Part shown: piece by piece, positions 1 through 7,106 of the stretch
Layout of the letters: the number at the start of each line of letters is the position of its first letter
Numbering within the stretch: the stretch's first letter is position 1
DNA from: SIG575 sp964474295
GTDB lineage: Bacteria; Bacillota; Clostridia; Oscillospirales; Acutalibacteraceae
Direction of reading: 5' to 3'
Length of the DNA: 31,405 nucleotides
Assembly (NCBI GenBank): GCA_964474295.1
Contig: CAYYRN010000021.1
Coordinates: forward strand, 1-31,405
The notes under the pieces: model-generated
What the model was told of the DNA's origin: nothing
What the model saw: the letters and a program-made list of their open reading frames with translations, nothing else
The model's database searches: none
Made by a program: the position numbers and the translations under genes

Positions 1-10
1 GTTTGTACAT
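1..10 (-). CDS. tgt: Queuine tRNA-ribosyltransferase, first codons only (partial)
   Basis: On the minus strand an AAAGGAGG-like site (AAAAAGGAG, 15-23) is followed at good spacing by ATG-TAC-AAA at the window edge, giving the start M-Y-K. Tgt proteins of Firmicutes commonly begin MYK, and tgt usually follows queA directly, as it would here 24 bases after the queA stop. Tgt exchanges guanine-34 of Asp, Asn, His and Tyr tRNAs for a queuine precursor, the step before QueA. Only three codons are visible, so the name rests on context and the start motif rather than on a domain. Confidence 0.5.
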
Positions 11-34
11 AAATAACTCCTTTTTGTGTGAAAA

Positions 35-1060
35 TCACAGGATAAGCATTGCATCACCGAACGAAAAGAATCTGTACTTTTCCTTTACGGCTTCTTCGTA
101 TGCTTTCATTGTTTTTTCATAGCCGTAAAATGCACTGACCAGCATAATCAACGTGCTTTCGGGCAGATGAAAATTGGTGATAAGTCCGTCGATACACTTA
201 AATTCATATCCGGGATATATAAAAATATTAGTCCAACCCTCGTCTTCCTTTATTTCGCCCCTGAAGGTCGCAACGGATTCGAGCGTTCTGCAACAGGTTG
301 TGCCGACGGCGATTACCCTTTTTCCGTTTTCGTGCGTTTTGTTAATCATATCGGCAGTTTCTTTGGGCAACCAATAATGCTCGCTGTGCATTTTGTGGTT
401 TAATATGTTTTCTTCCTTTACGGGACGGAATGTACCGAGTCCGACGTGTAACGTTACAAAGCAGACATTCACGCCTTTTTTCTTTATTTTATCCAACAGT
501 TCGGGTGTAAAATGAAGTCCCGCCGTAGGTGCTGCGGCAGAGCCGAGATTTTCGGCATACACCGTTTGATATCTTTCTTTATCCTCAAGCTTTTCCGTTA
601 TGTAATGCGGAAGCGGCATTTCGCCTATTTTATCGAGAATATCATAGAAGTTTCCGTTATAAAGAAATTTCACAAGCCTGTTTCCGCCTTCAAGAATTTC
701 AAGAACCTCGCATTTTAAAATTCCGTCACCGAACGCAAACCTTGTGCCGGGTTTCGCTCTCTTTCCGGGGCCTGCAATAACCTCCCACACATCCAGCTCC
801 TTTTGATTGAGCAAGAGAAATTCAACAACTGCACCCGTTTCTTCTTTCACACCGTAAATACGGGCGGGCAAAACCTTTGTATTGTTCAAAACAAGGCAGT
901 CGCCTTCTTGCAAAGAATCGACAATATCGTAAAAATGACCGTGTTCGATTTTATCCGATTTTTTATCCAGCTTCATCAAACGTGACATTTCACGCTGCTC
1001 AATAGGATGCTGTGCTATCAATTCGGGCGGTAAATTGTAGAAAAAGTCGCTTTTTTTCAT
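35..1060 (-). CDS. queA: S-adenosylmethionine:tRNA ribosyltransferase-isomerase
   Basis: QueA moves the ribosyl group of S-adenosylmethionine onto preQ1 at tRNA position 34, making epoxyqueuosine. The 341-residue product starts MKKSDFFYNLP and contains the family hallmarks: the PAR-I-G segment after LNNTKVL, the GSAAAPTAGLHFT block, HVGLGTFRPV, and the C-terminal FFSFGDAMLI typical of the family end. An in-frame extension upstream to 1108 is open, but the ATG at 1060 has a GAGGA site 7-8 bases upstream and matches the usual start. Length is normal. The gene is divergent from asd, and the probable tgt start follows 24 bases downstream, so these two form a queuosine operon. No convincing promoter consensus was found for this direction. 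Confidence 0.96.
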   Translation of the reverse strand: MKKSDFFYNLPPELIAQHPIEQREMSRLMKLDKKSDKIEHGHFYDIVDSLQEGDCLVLNNTKVLPARIYGVKEETGAVVEFLLLNQKELDVWEVIAGPGKRAKPGTRFAFGDGILKCEVLEILEGGNRLVKFLYNGNFYDILDKIGEMPLPHYITEKLEDKERYQTVYAENLGSAAAPTAGLHFTPELLDKIKKKGVNVCFVTLHVGLGTFRPVKEENILNHKMHSEHYWLPKETADMINKTHENGKRVIAVGTTCCRTLESVATFRGEIKEDEGWTNIFIYPGYEFKCIDGLITNFHLPESTLIMLVSAFYGYEKTMKAYEEAVKEKYRFFSFGDAMLIL

Positions 1061-1092
1061 AATAAATCCTCTATCTTTGTACATAAAAATAT

Positions 1093-1121
1093 TTGACAAT
1101 GATATCATATAATGGTATTAT
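1093..1121 (+). promoter_or_regulatory. Sigma-A type promoter of asd-dapA-dapB
   Basis: TTGACA (1093-1098), a 17-base spacer and TATTAT (1116-1121) make a near-consensus housekeeping promoter reading into asd. The leader between the predicted start point and the asd ATG is only about 75 bases, too short to hold a lysine riboswitch, so simple promoter control is likely. Confidence 0.8.
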
Positions 1122-1202
1122 ATTAAGTAATTACGGTATTTAATATATTAACACTTGTTGTGTGATTTTTCAATGCCAAATTGTAAAATCGGAGGTTTTA
1201 TT

Positions 1203-2282
1203 ATGAAAAAATTTAATGTAGGCATTATCGGTGCCACGGGTATGGTAGGTCAGCGTTTTGCTACACTGCTTGAAAACCACCCTTGGTTTGACGTAAAGGT
1301 TCTTGCGGCGAGTCCCAGAACAGCCGGTAAAACTTATAAAGATGCTGTCGGCTCACGCTGGTGTATGGAAAAGCCTATCCCCGAAAAAATGGCTGATATG
1401 ATTATTATGAACGCTTCTGAAGACGTTGAAAAAATCGCTTCGATGGTCGATTTCGTTTTCTGTGCTGTGGATATGGAAAAAGATAAAATCAAGGCTCTTG
1501 AAGAAAGATACGCAAAAGCCGAGTGTCCCGTTGTTTCAAACAACAGCGCACACAGAGGAACTCCCGATGTTCCCATGATTCTTCCCGAACTCAATGCGGA
1601 ACACGCAAAAATTATTGAAGCTCAGAGAAAACGTCTCGGTACGAAACGAGGATTTATCTCGGTTAAACCCAACTGCTCTCTCCAGGGATATGTTCCCGCC
1701 TTGTTCCCGCTTTCCGAGTTCGGAATAAAAGACGTGCTTGTTTGCACTTATCAGGCAATTTCAGGTGCGGGAAAAACATTTGAGACTTGGCCCGAAATGG
1801 TCGATAACGTAATTCCGTTTATCAGCGGCGAAGAAGAAAAGAGTGAGCAGGAGCCTCTTAAAATTTGGGGTAAAATTGTTGATGACCACATCGAAAACGC
1901 AACTTCGCCCAACTTTACGGCACAGTGTATTCGTGTTCCCGTTTCAAACGGTCATATGGGTGCTGTTTTTGCAAGATTTGAAAACAAACCGAGCATTGAC
2001 CAAATTAAAGAAATTTGGAAAAATTACAAAGGCAGAGCCCAGGAGCTTGAGCTTCCCTCTGCTCCGAAGCAGTTCCTTAACTACTATGAAGAAGACAATA
2101 TGCCGCAGACAAAGCTTTGCCGTGACCTTGAAAACGGTATGGCAATTTCAATAGGCAGACTCAGAGAAGATACTCAGTATGATTACAAGTTTGTATGCCT
2201 TTCGCACAACACATTAAGAGGTGCCGCAGGCGGCGCAGTTCTTATGGCAGAGCTTCTTTGTGCCGAAGGTTATATGGATTGA
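1203..2282 (+). CDS. asd: Aspartate-semialdehyde dehydrogenase
   Basis: This NADPH-dependent enzyme reduces aspartyl phosphate to aspartate semialdehyde, the branch point to lysine/diaminopimelate and to threonine/methionine. The 359-residue protein has an N-terminal nucleotide-binding GIIGATGMVGQRF, the active-site cysteine (about residue 158) in KPNCSLQGY, and an SNGHMGAVF segment. It resembles the archaeal/fungal-like Asd subfamily (longer, with PNCS rather than NCST-x-Q) more than the E. coli form. The ATG at 1203 is chosen because GGAGG lies at 1191-1195; the open extension to 1155 lacks a site. It is the first gene of an operon, with dapA beginning 24 bases after its stop. Confidence 0.96.
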   Translation: MKKFNVGIIGATGMVGQRFATLLENHPWFDVKVLAASPRTAGKTYKDAVGSRWCMEKPIPEKMADMIIMNASEDVEKIASMVDFVFCAVDMEKDKIKALEERYAKAECPVVSNNSAHRGTPDVPMILPELNAEHAKIIEAQRKRLGTKRGFISVKPNCSLQGYVPALFPLSEFGIKDVLVCTYQAISGAGKTFETWPEMVDNVIPFISGEEEKSEQEPLKIWGKIVDDHIENATSPNFTAQCIRVPVSNGHMGAVFARFENKPSIDQIKEIWKNYKGRAQELELPSAPKQFLNYYEEDNMPQTKLCRDLENGMAISIGRLREDTQYDYKFVCLSHNTLRGAAGGAVLMAELLCAEGYMD

Positions 2283-2306
2283 TTTCAACTTTAGGAGGAA
2301 ATTCCA

Positions 2307-3194
2307 ATGAAAGAAACTTTATTTACAGGTGCAGGCGTTGCGATTGTTACCCCGTTTGACAAAAATATGGACGTCAATTACAGACGTTTGGGTGAGATTA
2401 TCGACCAACAAATCGAAGAAGGCACCGATGCAATTGTTATTGCGGGAACGACGGGAGAAGCTTCCGTTCTTTCTACCTTTGAACATATTGACGTTGTTAA
2501 ATACGCAGTTGACGTTACAAACAAGCGTGTGCCTGTTATTGCGGGTGCCGGCAGCAACTCGACAAAATACGCTGTCAGACTTGCCAACGAGTGCGAAAAC
2601 GCAGGCGTTGACGGTTTGCTTATGGTAACACCTTATTACAACAAAACCTCGCAGAAAGGTCTTATTGAGCATTACAGCTACATTGCAGAGAGAGTTTCCA
2701 CACCGATAATTCTTTACAACGTTCCCTCAAGAACGGGTGTGAACATTCTTCCCGAAACATATGCAATTCTTGCTCAAAACGAAAAAATCATTGCAACAAA
2801 AGAGGCAAATGCAAACATTTCCGCACTTGCAAAAACTATGTCGCTTTGCGGTGACAGTCTTGATATTTACTGCGGTAATGACGACGAAGTTGCGGCATTC
2901 ACGGCAATGGGAGGCAAAGGCTCAATTTCCGTTCTTTCCAACATCTGTCCGAAAATCGCCCACGACATTGCTCAACTCGGCGTTGACGGTAAAACCAAGG
3001 AATCTGTTAAACTTCAGCTTGAATACACAGAGCTTTGCAATGCTCTGTTCTCCGACGTTAACCCCATTCCCGTAAAAGAGGCTATGAACATTATGGGTAT
3101 GAATGTAGGTGAATGCAGACTTCCCCTTGTAGGTATGACAGAGGAAGGTCACAACAAGCTTGAAAACGTTCTCAGAAAATACAATCTTATTTAA
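2307..3194 (+). CDS. dapA: 4-hydroxy-tetrahydrodipicolinate synthase
   Basis: DapA condenses pyruvate with aspartate semialdehyde, the committed step to diaminopimelate and lysine. The 295-residue TIM-barrel protein shows the expected residues: the two threonines of AGTTGEA (48-49), the tyrosine and arginine of LYNVPSRTG (Y137, R142) that relay protons and bind the carboxylate, and the Schiff-base lysine of ATKEAN (K165). AGGAGGA at 2293-2299 supports the ATG at 2307. It sits between asd and dapB in one transcription unit, giving three pathway genes in a row. Confidence 0.98.
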   Translation: MKETLFTGAGVAIVTPFDKNMDVNYRRLGEIIDQQIEEGTDAIVIAGTTGEASVLSTFEHIDVVKYAVDVTNKRVPVIAGAGSNSTKYAVRLANECENAGVDGLLMVTPYYNKTSQKGLIEHYSYIAERVSTPIILYNVPSRTGVNILPETYAILAQNEKIIATKEANANISALAKTMSLCGDSLDIYCGNDDEVAAFTAMGGKGSISVLSNICPKIAHDIAQLGVDGKTKESVKLQLEYTELCNALFSDVNPIPVKEAMNIMGMNVGECRLPLVGMTEEGHNKLENVLRKYNLI

Positions 3195-3218
3195 AGTTTG
3201 AACAAAAGGAATTTTAAA

Positions 3219-3974
3219 ATGGTCAATATTTTATTAAGCGGCTGCAACGGAAAAATGGGCAAAATCATAACCGAGTGCTGCAAAACTTTTGAGGATTTGA
3301 AAATTGTTTGCGGAACAGACATCAACACAACCTCTTCGGAATATCCGGTTTATTCCTCGCCTGCCGATGCAAAAGAAAAATTTGATGTTATAATCGATTT
3401 TTCGCATCCGAGCGCACTCAAGGGTATTCTCGATTACGCTGTAAACACAAAAACGCCTGTTGTGATTTGCACAACGGGGCTTGACGAAAGCCAGAAAAAC
3501 GACATAAAAACAGCTTCGGAAAAAACCGCTGTTTTTTTCAGTGCAAATATGTCATTGGGTGTTAGCCTTATTGCAGAGCTTGCACGCAAGACAACAAGCA
3601 TTTTGGGAGACCGTTTTGATATCGAAATAGTCGAAATGCATCACAACCAGAAAATCGACGCTCCCAGCGGTACAGCACTTATGCTTGCAGACGAAATCAG
3701 CGAAGAATTTAAAGAAGCTCCCAAATATGAGTTTGACAGACACTCCAAGCGTGCAAAAAGAACGAAGAATGAAATCGGTCTTCATTCGGTACGTGGCGGC
3801 ACTATTGTCGGTGAACACGAAATAATTTTTGCGGGACAGGATGAAGTAATAAAAATCAGCCACAGTGCTGCGTCAAAGCAGATTTTCGCAAACGGTTCAC
3901 TTAATGCCGCAAGGTTCATTTCCGACAAGGATTGCGGCTTATATTCAATGAAAGATCTTGTCGCAACAGTTTAA
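3219..3974 (+). CDS. dapB: 4-hydroxy-tetrahydrodipicolinate reductase
   Basis: DapB uses NAD(P)H to reduce the DapA product to tetrahydrodipicolinate. The 251-residue protein begins MVNILLSGCNGKMG, a Rossmann dinucleotide site, and carries the family signature EMHHNQKIDAPSGTA (about 139-153) with the catalytic His pair and Lys. An open TTG seven codons earlier (3198) is not favoured, since AAAAGGA at 3204-3210 is correctly spaced for the ATG at 3219. It closes the asd-dapA-dapB operon and is followed by a strong hairpin terminator. Confidence 0.97.
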   Translation: MVNILLSGCNGKMGKIITECCKTFEDLKIVCGTDINTTSSEYPVYSSPADAKEKFDVIIDFSHPSALKGILDYAVNTKTPVVICTTGLDESQKNDIKTASEKTAVFFSANMSLGVSLIAELARKTTSILGDRFDIEIVEMHHNQKIDAPSGTALMLADEISEEFKEAPKYEFDRHSKRAKRTKNEIGLHSVRGGTIVGEHEIIFAGQDEVIKISHSAASKQIFANGSLNAARFISDKDCGLYSMKDLVATV

Positions 3975-4028
3975 GCGATAACTTCAACTGAAAAAAAAGC
4001 ACAGACCGTATAAAACAAGAATAACGTT

Positions 4029-4076
4029 AAAGGATTCCTTTGGTTTTTAAAATTATACCAAAGGAATCCTTTTTTT
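4029..4076 (+). terminator. Rho-independent terminator after dapB
   Basis: A 16-bp perfect stem (4029-4044 with 4057-4072) around a 12-base A/T loop is followed by a run of T on the plus strand. It ends the dap operon. On the minus strand the sequence beyond the stem is not T-rich, so its use by the converging gene at 4093 is doubtful. Confidence 0.88.
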
Positions 4077-4092
4077 GATTTATAAAAATTTA

Positions 4093-6270
4093 TCAATCGC
4101 CCAAAAGCTTGTGATATCTTCCCATCCAATAAGGAAGAAGGTAAACCCCCGGCATAGTGGCTTTCATTGCGTTTGCTCCGAAAGCACCCGGCAGAGTTGC
4201 CGTTCTGTTAATTGTTTTGGTGTTTATTTCAACAAACTCTTCCGCACCCGAATCGCACACAAACTGATTGCCGTCATAGTTCACAAATACTCTCGAATAG
4301 TATTCAACCGGATGTTTAAGCTGTGCGGGTATGCCGAATTCTTCCTGCTCGTCATCCCAAACAAGGTCTTTTCTGTAACTGTTGTACACGGGCCATCTTA
4401 CAAGGTCAAGGTTCATTTCGGAAAGCGATTTGGCAGCATTTTCGATATCACAGTTGTTATTCGTCAAAGCACCGTAGACAATGTTGAACAAGGGCGAACG
4501 CTCAACCCTCTCATACTGCCAATGATGTGTAAGTCCCATTTTGAAAAACTCTTTTTGAGCTTCGTTTTCCGTATATGTAAGGAGCGGATAAATGTTTAAA
4601 AAATCAAGCTGGTCATCAATATGCGCAACGTGGCCGTCCTCGACCTTATACTGTATACAATTCATTGCATAATGATGTTTTTCGATAAGCATATCGAAAA
4701 CCTCGTTATACTTTTCTTCGCCTGTAACGTGATAAGTTGTTTTGAGGAACGAAAGAATTTCAAGAGAATTTGTTCCCCTTTCGTAAAACCATCTGTCATC
4801 ATTGTTTAACAATTCCGGTTCCCAGTTCGCCCACGTTGTGGGAACACCGTCAACATCAGTCAAATGGAAATTGTTTTCGATAATATGGTCTGTAATTTTC
4901 TTTACAACCTCTGCTATCTTCTTCTTTTCTTCGTCATCCGCAACAAGGTCAAAATAAATTCCGTAAGCAAAATAGTGTCCCGACATTTCATCCGATGAAG
5001 TTTCACCAAGCCATTCACAATCGGGGTTATCCTCGCAAATGTGCCATTCTTCTCTGTTGCCCGTTCCGAAATTTTCCTCATAAGAATATCTTGTTGCTCT
5101 TGCCGTAAATCCCGGTCTGCCTGTAATTTCGGTAAGCTTAATCATTGCGTTGACTGATTTGCGGGCATTTTCTTTTGCTTTTTCATCGCCCGTAACTGCA
5201 TAACGAAAACACTGGCTTGCACAGTAAACGCCCGTAAAAAGTCCGTCGTTATCGGAGTTCGGAAGCCATCCCGAATCAAGGTCGCCGTATTTACGGAGAG
5301 TTCTGTTTACCTGATAGCCCTCGTTCCTTGTGAAATATTTTACCGCCATTTCATCATAATGAGCGGCCTTTTCTTCAAGCGTCATTTCTTTTGATGTAAT
5401 AAGGCTGATTCCCCTCGGAGTAACGGCGGCAATTGTGCCGTTAGAGGAAACTGCGATTTTTTTGACGTTCGGATGAAGAAGCCATGCACCGAATGAATAA
5501 TATGAAATTTTACCCTCGATGAGAGTGATTATACCGGTTGTTGTTGCGAAATACTTTTTGCCGTCCGGTGCAAAATACATATCGTTAAAAGAACCGTCGG
5601 GAACAGAGTAAAAATCGTTGCCGTTAAACCAATAATTTTTTCCGTCATAAATGTTAAGACCGTCATCAGAGCCTACCCACAAGTGGCCGAGTGCATCAAT
5701 TGAAATGCAATTAATTTTTTGGCTTAAAACTCCCGTTACGTCGGGAAGCAGCTCTGCCCAATGACGTCTTTTGCCTTTCATAGATAAAAGTCCCTCAACT
5801 GTTGAGCCGATATAAACGGTTTCGCCGTATTTTGATTTATTATCGTGTGCGGCAAGGCAAACCGTTCCCTCAGGCAAATCCACAACCTTGACGAAATTTT
5901 CGTTTTCCATAAGGAAAAGCTCGGTTTCCGTAATGAGCCATACAGAACCGTCAAGTGCCACCGAAATATCGATGACGGGCGTTGAAAAGGATGCTATATT
6001 ATTGCATTTGCCTTTTTTTATTTCGGTAAGTGAATTTTCCACCGCTGCGAAAAGTCTGCCGCTCCTTGAAAAAAGCTTTGATGCTTTTATTCTGAGTTTT
6101 TTAACTTTACCGTCGGAATAAGCAAAAACACTTTCACCGTCAGCTATATAAAGAGTTTCGCCCTCAAAAGCGACAGATGTTACTTTTTCGACATCTACCC
6201 CGTCCTCGGCGGTGATAAACCTTTTATCAAGCTGTTTAAATTCCCCGAAATTAAGAGTTGGTTTTTTCAT
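4093..6270 (-). CDS. Beta-propeller plus alpha-helical barrel fusion protein, function unknown
   Basis: Not recognised as a named gene. The 725-residue product begins MKKPTLNFGEFKQ with no signal peptide or membrane segment, so it is probably cytosolic. Residues about 1-293 are short beta repeats of the two-component-regulator propeller type; the clearest is GHLWVGSDDGLNIYDG (195-210). From about 300 to the end the protein is helical and rich in Trp, Tyr, Asp and Glu, with segments such as YGDLDSGWLPNSDNDGLFTG and TWANWEPELLNNDDRWFYERG, which look like an (alpha/alpha)-barrel of the six-hairpin glycosidase or epimerase kind. A carbohydrate-active role is inference only. The start at 6270 has an AGGAGAG site; the frame stays open to 6363, through the promoter. 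It is a single-gene unit. Confidence 0.8.
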   Translation of the reverse strand: MKKPTLNFGEFKQLDKRFITAEDGVDVEKVTSVAFEGETLYIADGESVFAYSDGKVKKLRIKASKLFSRSGRLFAAVENSLTEIKKGKCNNIASFSTPVIDISVALDGSVWLITETELFLMENENFVKVVDLPEGTVCLAAHDNKSKYGETVYIGSTVEGLLSMKGKRRHWAELLPDVTGVLSQKINCISIDALGHLWVGSDDGLNIYDGKNYWFNGNDFYSVPDGSFNDMYFAPDGKKYFATTTGIITLIEGKISYYSFGAWLLHPNVKKIAVSSNGTIAAVTPRGISLITSKEMTLEEKAAHYDEMAVKYFTRNEGYQVNRTLRKYGDLDSGWLPNSDNDGLFTGVYCASQCFRYAVTGDEKAKENARKSVNAMIKLTEITGRPGFTARATRYSYEENFGTGNREEWHICEDNPDCEWLGETSSDEMSGHYFAYGIYFDLVADDEEKKKIAEVVKKITDHIIENNFHLTDVDGVPTTWANWEPELLNNDDRWFYERGTNSLEILSFLKTTYHVTGEEKYNEVFDMLIEKHHYAMNCIQYKVEDGHVAHIDDQLDFLNIYPLLTYTENEAQKEFFKMGLTHHWQYERVERSPLFNIVYGALTNNNCDIENAAKSLSEMNLDLVRWPVYNSYRKDLVWDDEQEEFGIPAQLKHPVEYYSRVFVNYDGNQFVCDSGAEEFVEINTKTINRTATLPGAFGANAMKATMPGVYLLPYWMGRYHKLLGD

Positions 6271-6304
6271 ATTCTCTCTCCTGTTTATTTTTAATATTGT
6301 AACA

Positions 6305-6333
6305 ATAATACCAAAAATACATATTATTGTCAA
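6305..6333 (-). promoter_or_regulatory. Sigma-A type promoter of the propeller-barrel gene
   Basis: On the minus strand TTGACA (6328-6333), 17 bases, then TATTAT (6305-6310). It lies 35 bases upstream of the ATG at 6270, which makes the gene a self-standing unit and argues against the upstream ORF extension. Confidence 0.78.
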
Positions 6334-6354
6334 TGTAGATTCAACATTTCGGCT

Positions 6355-6395
6355 AAAAAACAAAGGAGTTCTTCGACTTTACGAAAAACTCCTTT
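6355..6395 (-). terminator. Terminator after the ireB/small-protein pair
   Basis: A 9-bp stem (AAAGGAGTT, 6362-6370, with 6387-6395) is extended after one mismatch by TTCG/CGAA with a 6-base loop. On the minus strand the stem is followed by G then six T (6355-6361), so it ends transcription coming from 6432. Confidence 0.82.
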
Positions 6396-6431
6396 TTATT
6401 TCGGCTTATAATTTTGACGAACAATAACAGC

Positions 6432-6743
6432 TTACTCTGCCGCAGCTTGCTGCAAGGCACGCTTGAGCCAAATTTCACCGATATCGATTGCCGCATAAAG
6501 ACCCTTTTTTTCGCTCTTTTTAATGATTCTCTCTCTCGGACTTGCGTTTGAATCAGTCGAAAGAAGCTGAACAACAACTCTGTCCGCAACCTCGATATCA
6601 CCGAGGGGTTTAGTAGAAGTTATTGAAAGCATAACAACAAACGGATCTCTCATATCTCCGTAATAAACGGTGTTTCCGCAGCGAACCATCGGCTTACCTC
6701 TGAACATCAAAAATTCATCTTGAACTTTTTTTTCATCAGCCAC
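6432..6743 (-). CDS. Small conserved-looking protein of unknown function, coupled to ireB
   Basis: Not recognised. The predicted product has 103 residues, begins MADEKKVQDE with a GTG start, and has no membrane segment or signal peptide. Its core (FRGKPMVRCGNTVYYGDMRD, then VVMLSITST and VVVQLLSTD) reads as a compact mixed beta fold with a helical C-terminus. The GTG at 6743 is preferred because AAGGAG, which overlaps the end of the ireB stop, is 9 bases upstream; the TTG at 6752 directly abuts that site and cannot use it. The ribosome site merging with the ireB stop suggests translational coupling. A terminator follows 37 bases on. Real coding is likely; function is open. Confidence 0.75.
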   Translation of the reverse strand: MADEKKVQDEFLMFRGKPMVRCGNTVYYGDMRDPFVVMLSITSTKPLGDIEVADRVVVQLLSTDSNASPRERIIKKSEKKGLYAAIDIGEIWLKRALQQAAAE

Positions 6744-6759
6744 TCGGAACAACTCCTTT

Positions 6760-7005
6760 TTAATCTTTCAGGTAATTCTCGACAAGCTTTTGCATAAGCT
6801 CATCCCTGTCAATTCTGCGAATTACGCTTCGTGCATTATTATGGGTTGTGATATAAGTAGGGTCTTCGGAAAGAATGTAACCTACAATCTGATTAATGGG
6901 ATTATAACCCTTTTCCTTCAGAGAATTGTAAACATAGGTAAGGTTCTTTTTTATTTCATCCTCACATTCTGTTTTAATGGAAAATTTTATCGTTTTATCA
7001 TCCAT
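6760..7005 (-). CDS. ireB: IreB-family regulatory phosphoprotein (DUF965)
   Basis: The 81-residue product matches the IreB/YrzL family closely in its core, KEKGYNPINQIVGYILSEDP followed by a THNNAR segment and IRRIDRDEL. In Enterococcus faecalis IreB is phosphorylated by the PASTA kinase IreK and cognate phosphatase IreP and lowers cephalosporin resistance. The family is widespread in Firmicutes and often sits by alaS, ruvX and a DUF1292 gene, none of which is here. An N-terminal threonine (T5) lies where IreB is phosphorylated. The start at 7005 has GGAGGTG just upstream; the open extension to 7026 is not supported. It has its own promoter and forms a pair with the small gene downstream. Confidence 0.93.
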   Translation of the reverse strand: MDDKTIKFSIKTECEDEIKKNLTYVYNSLKEKGYNPINQIVGYILSEDPTYITTHNNARSVIRRIDRDELMQKLVENYLKD

Positions 7006-7036
7006 AGTAATACACCTCCGTATCACAATATAATAT

Positions 7037-7065
7037 ATTATACACTACATTTTGCGATAACACAA
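7037..7065 (-). promoter_or_regulatory. Sigma-A type promoter of ireB
   Basis: Minus-strand TTGTGT (7060-7065), 17-base spacer, TATAAT (7037-7042), about 30 bases from the ireB start codon. This makes ireB transcription at least partly independent of pheST. Confidence 0.7.
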
Positions 7066-7073
7066 TGGTTTTT

Positions 7074-7098
7074 CATATTTTTTTACTTAAAAAATATG
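7074..7098 (-). terminator. Weak A/T hairpin after pheT
   Basis: CATATTTTTT (7074-7083) pairs with AAAAAATATG (7089-7098) around five bases, just beyond the pheT stop. The stem is nearly all A/T, so termination would be inefficient; some readthrough into ireB is possible. Confidence 0.3.
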
Positions 7099-7106
7099 CC
7101 AAAATC

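Noticed and set aside
1122..1202. Possible lysine riboswitch before asd
   Set aside because: The leader is only about 80 bases and has no conserved L-box elements or terminator; too short for the aptamer.
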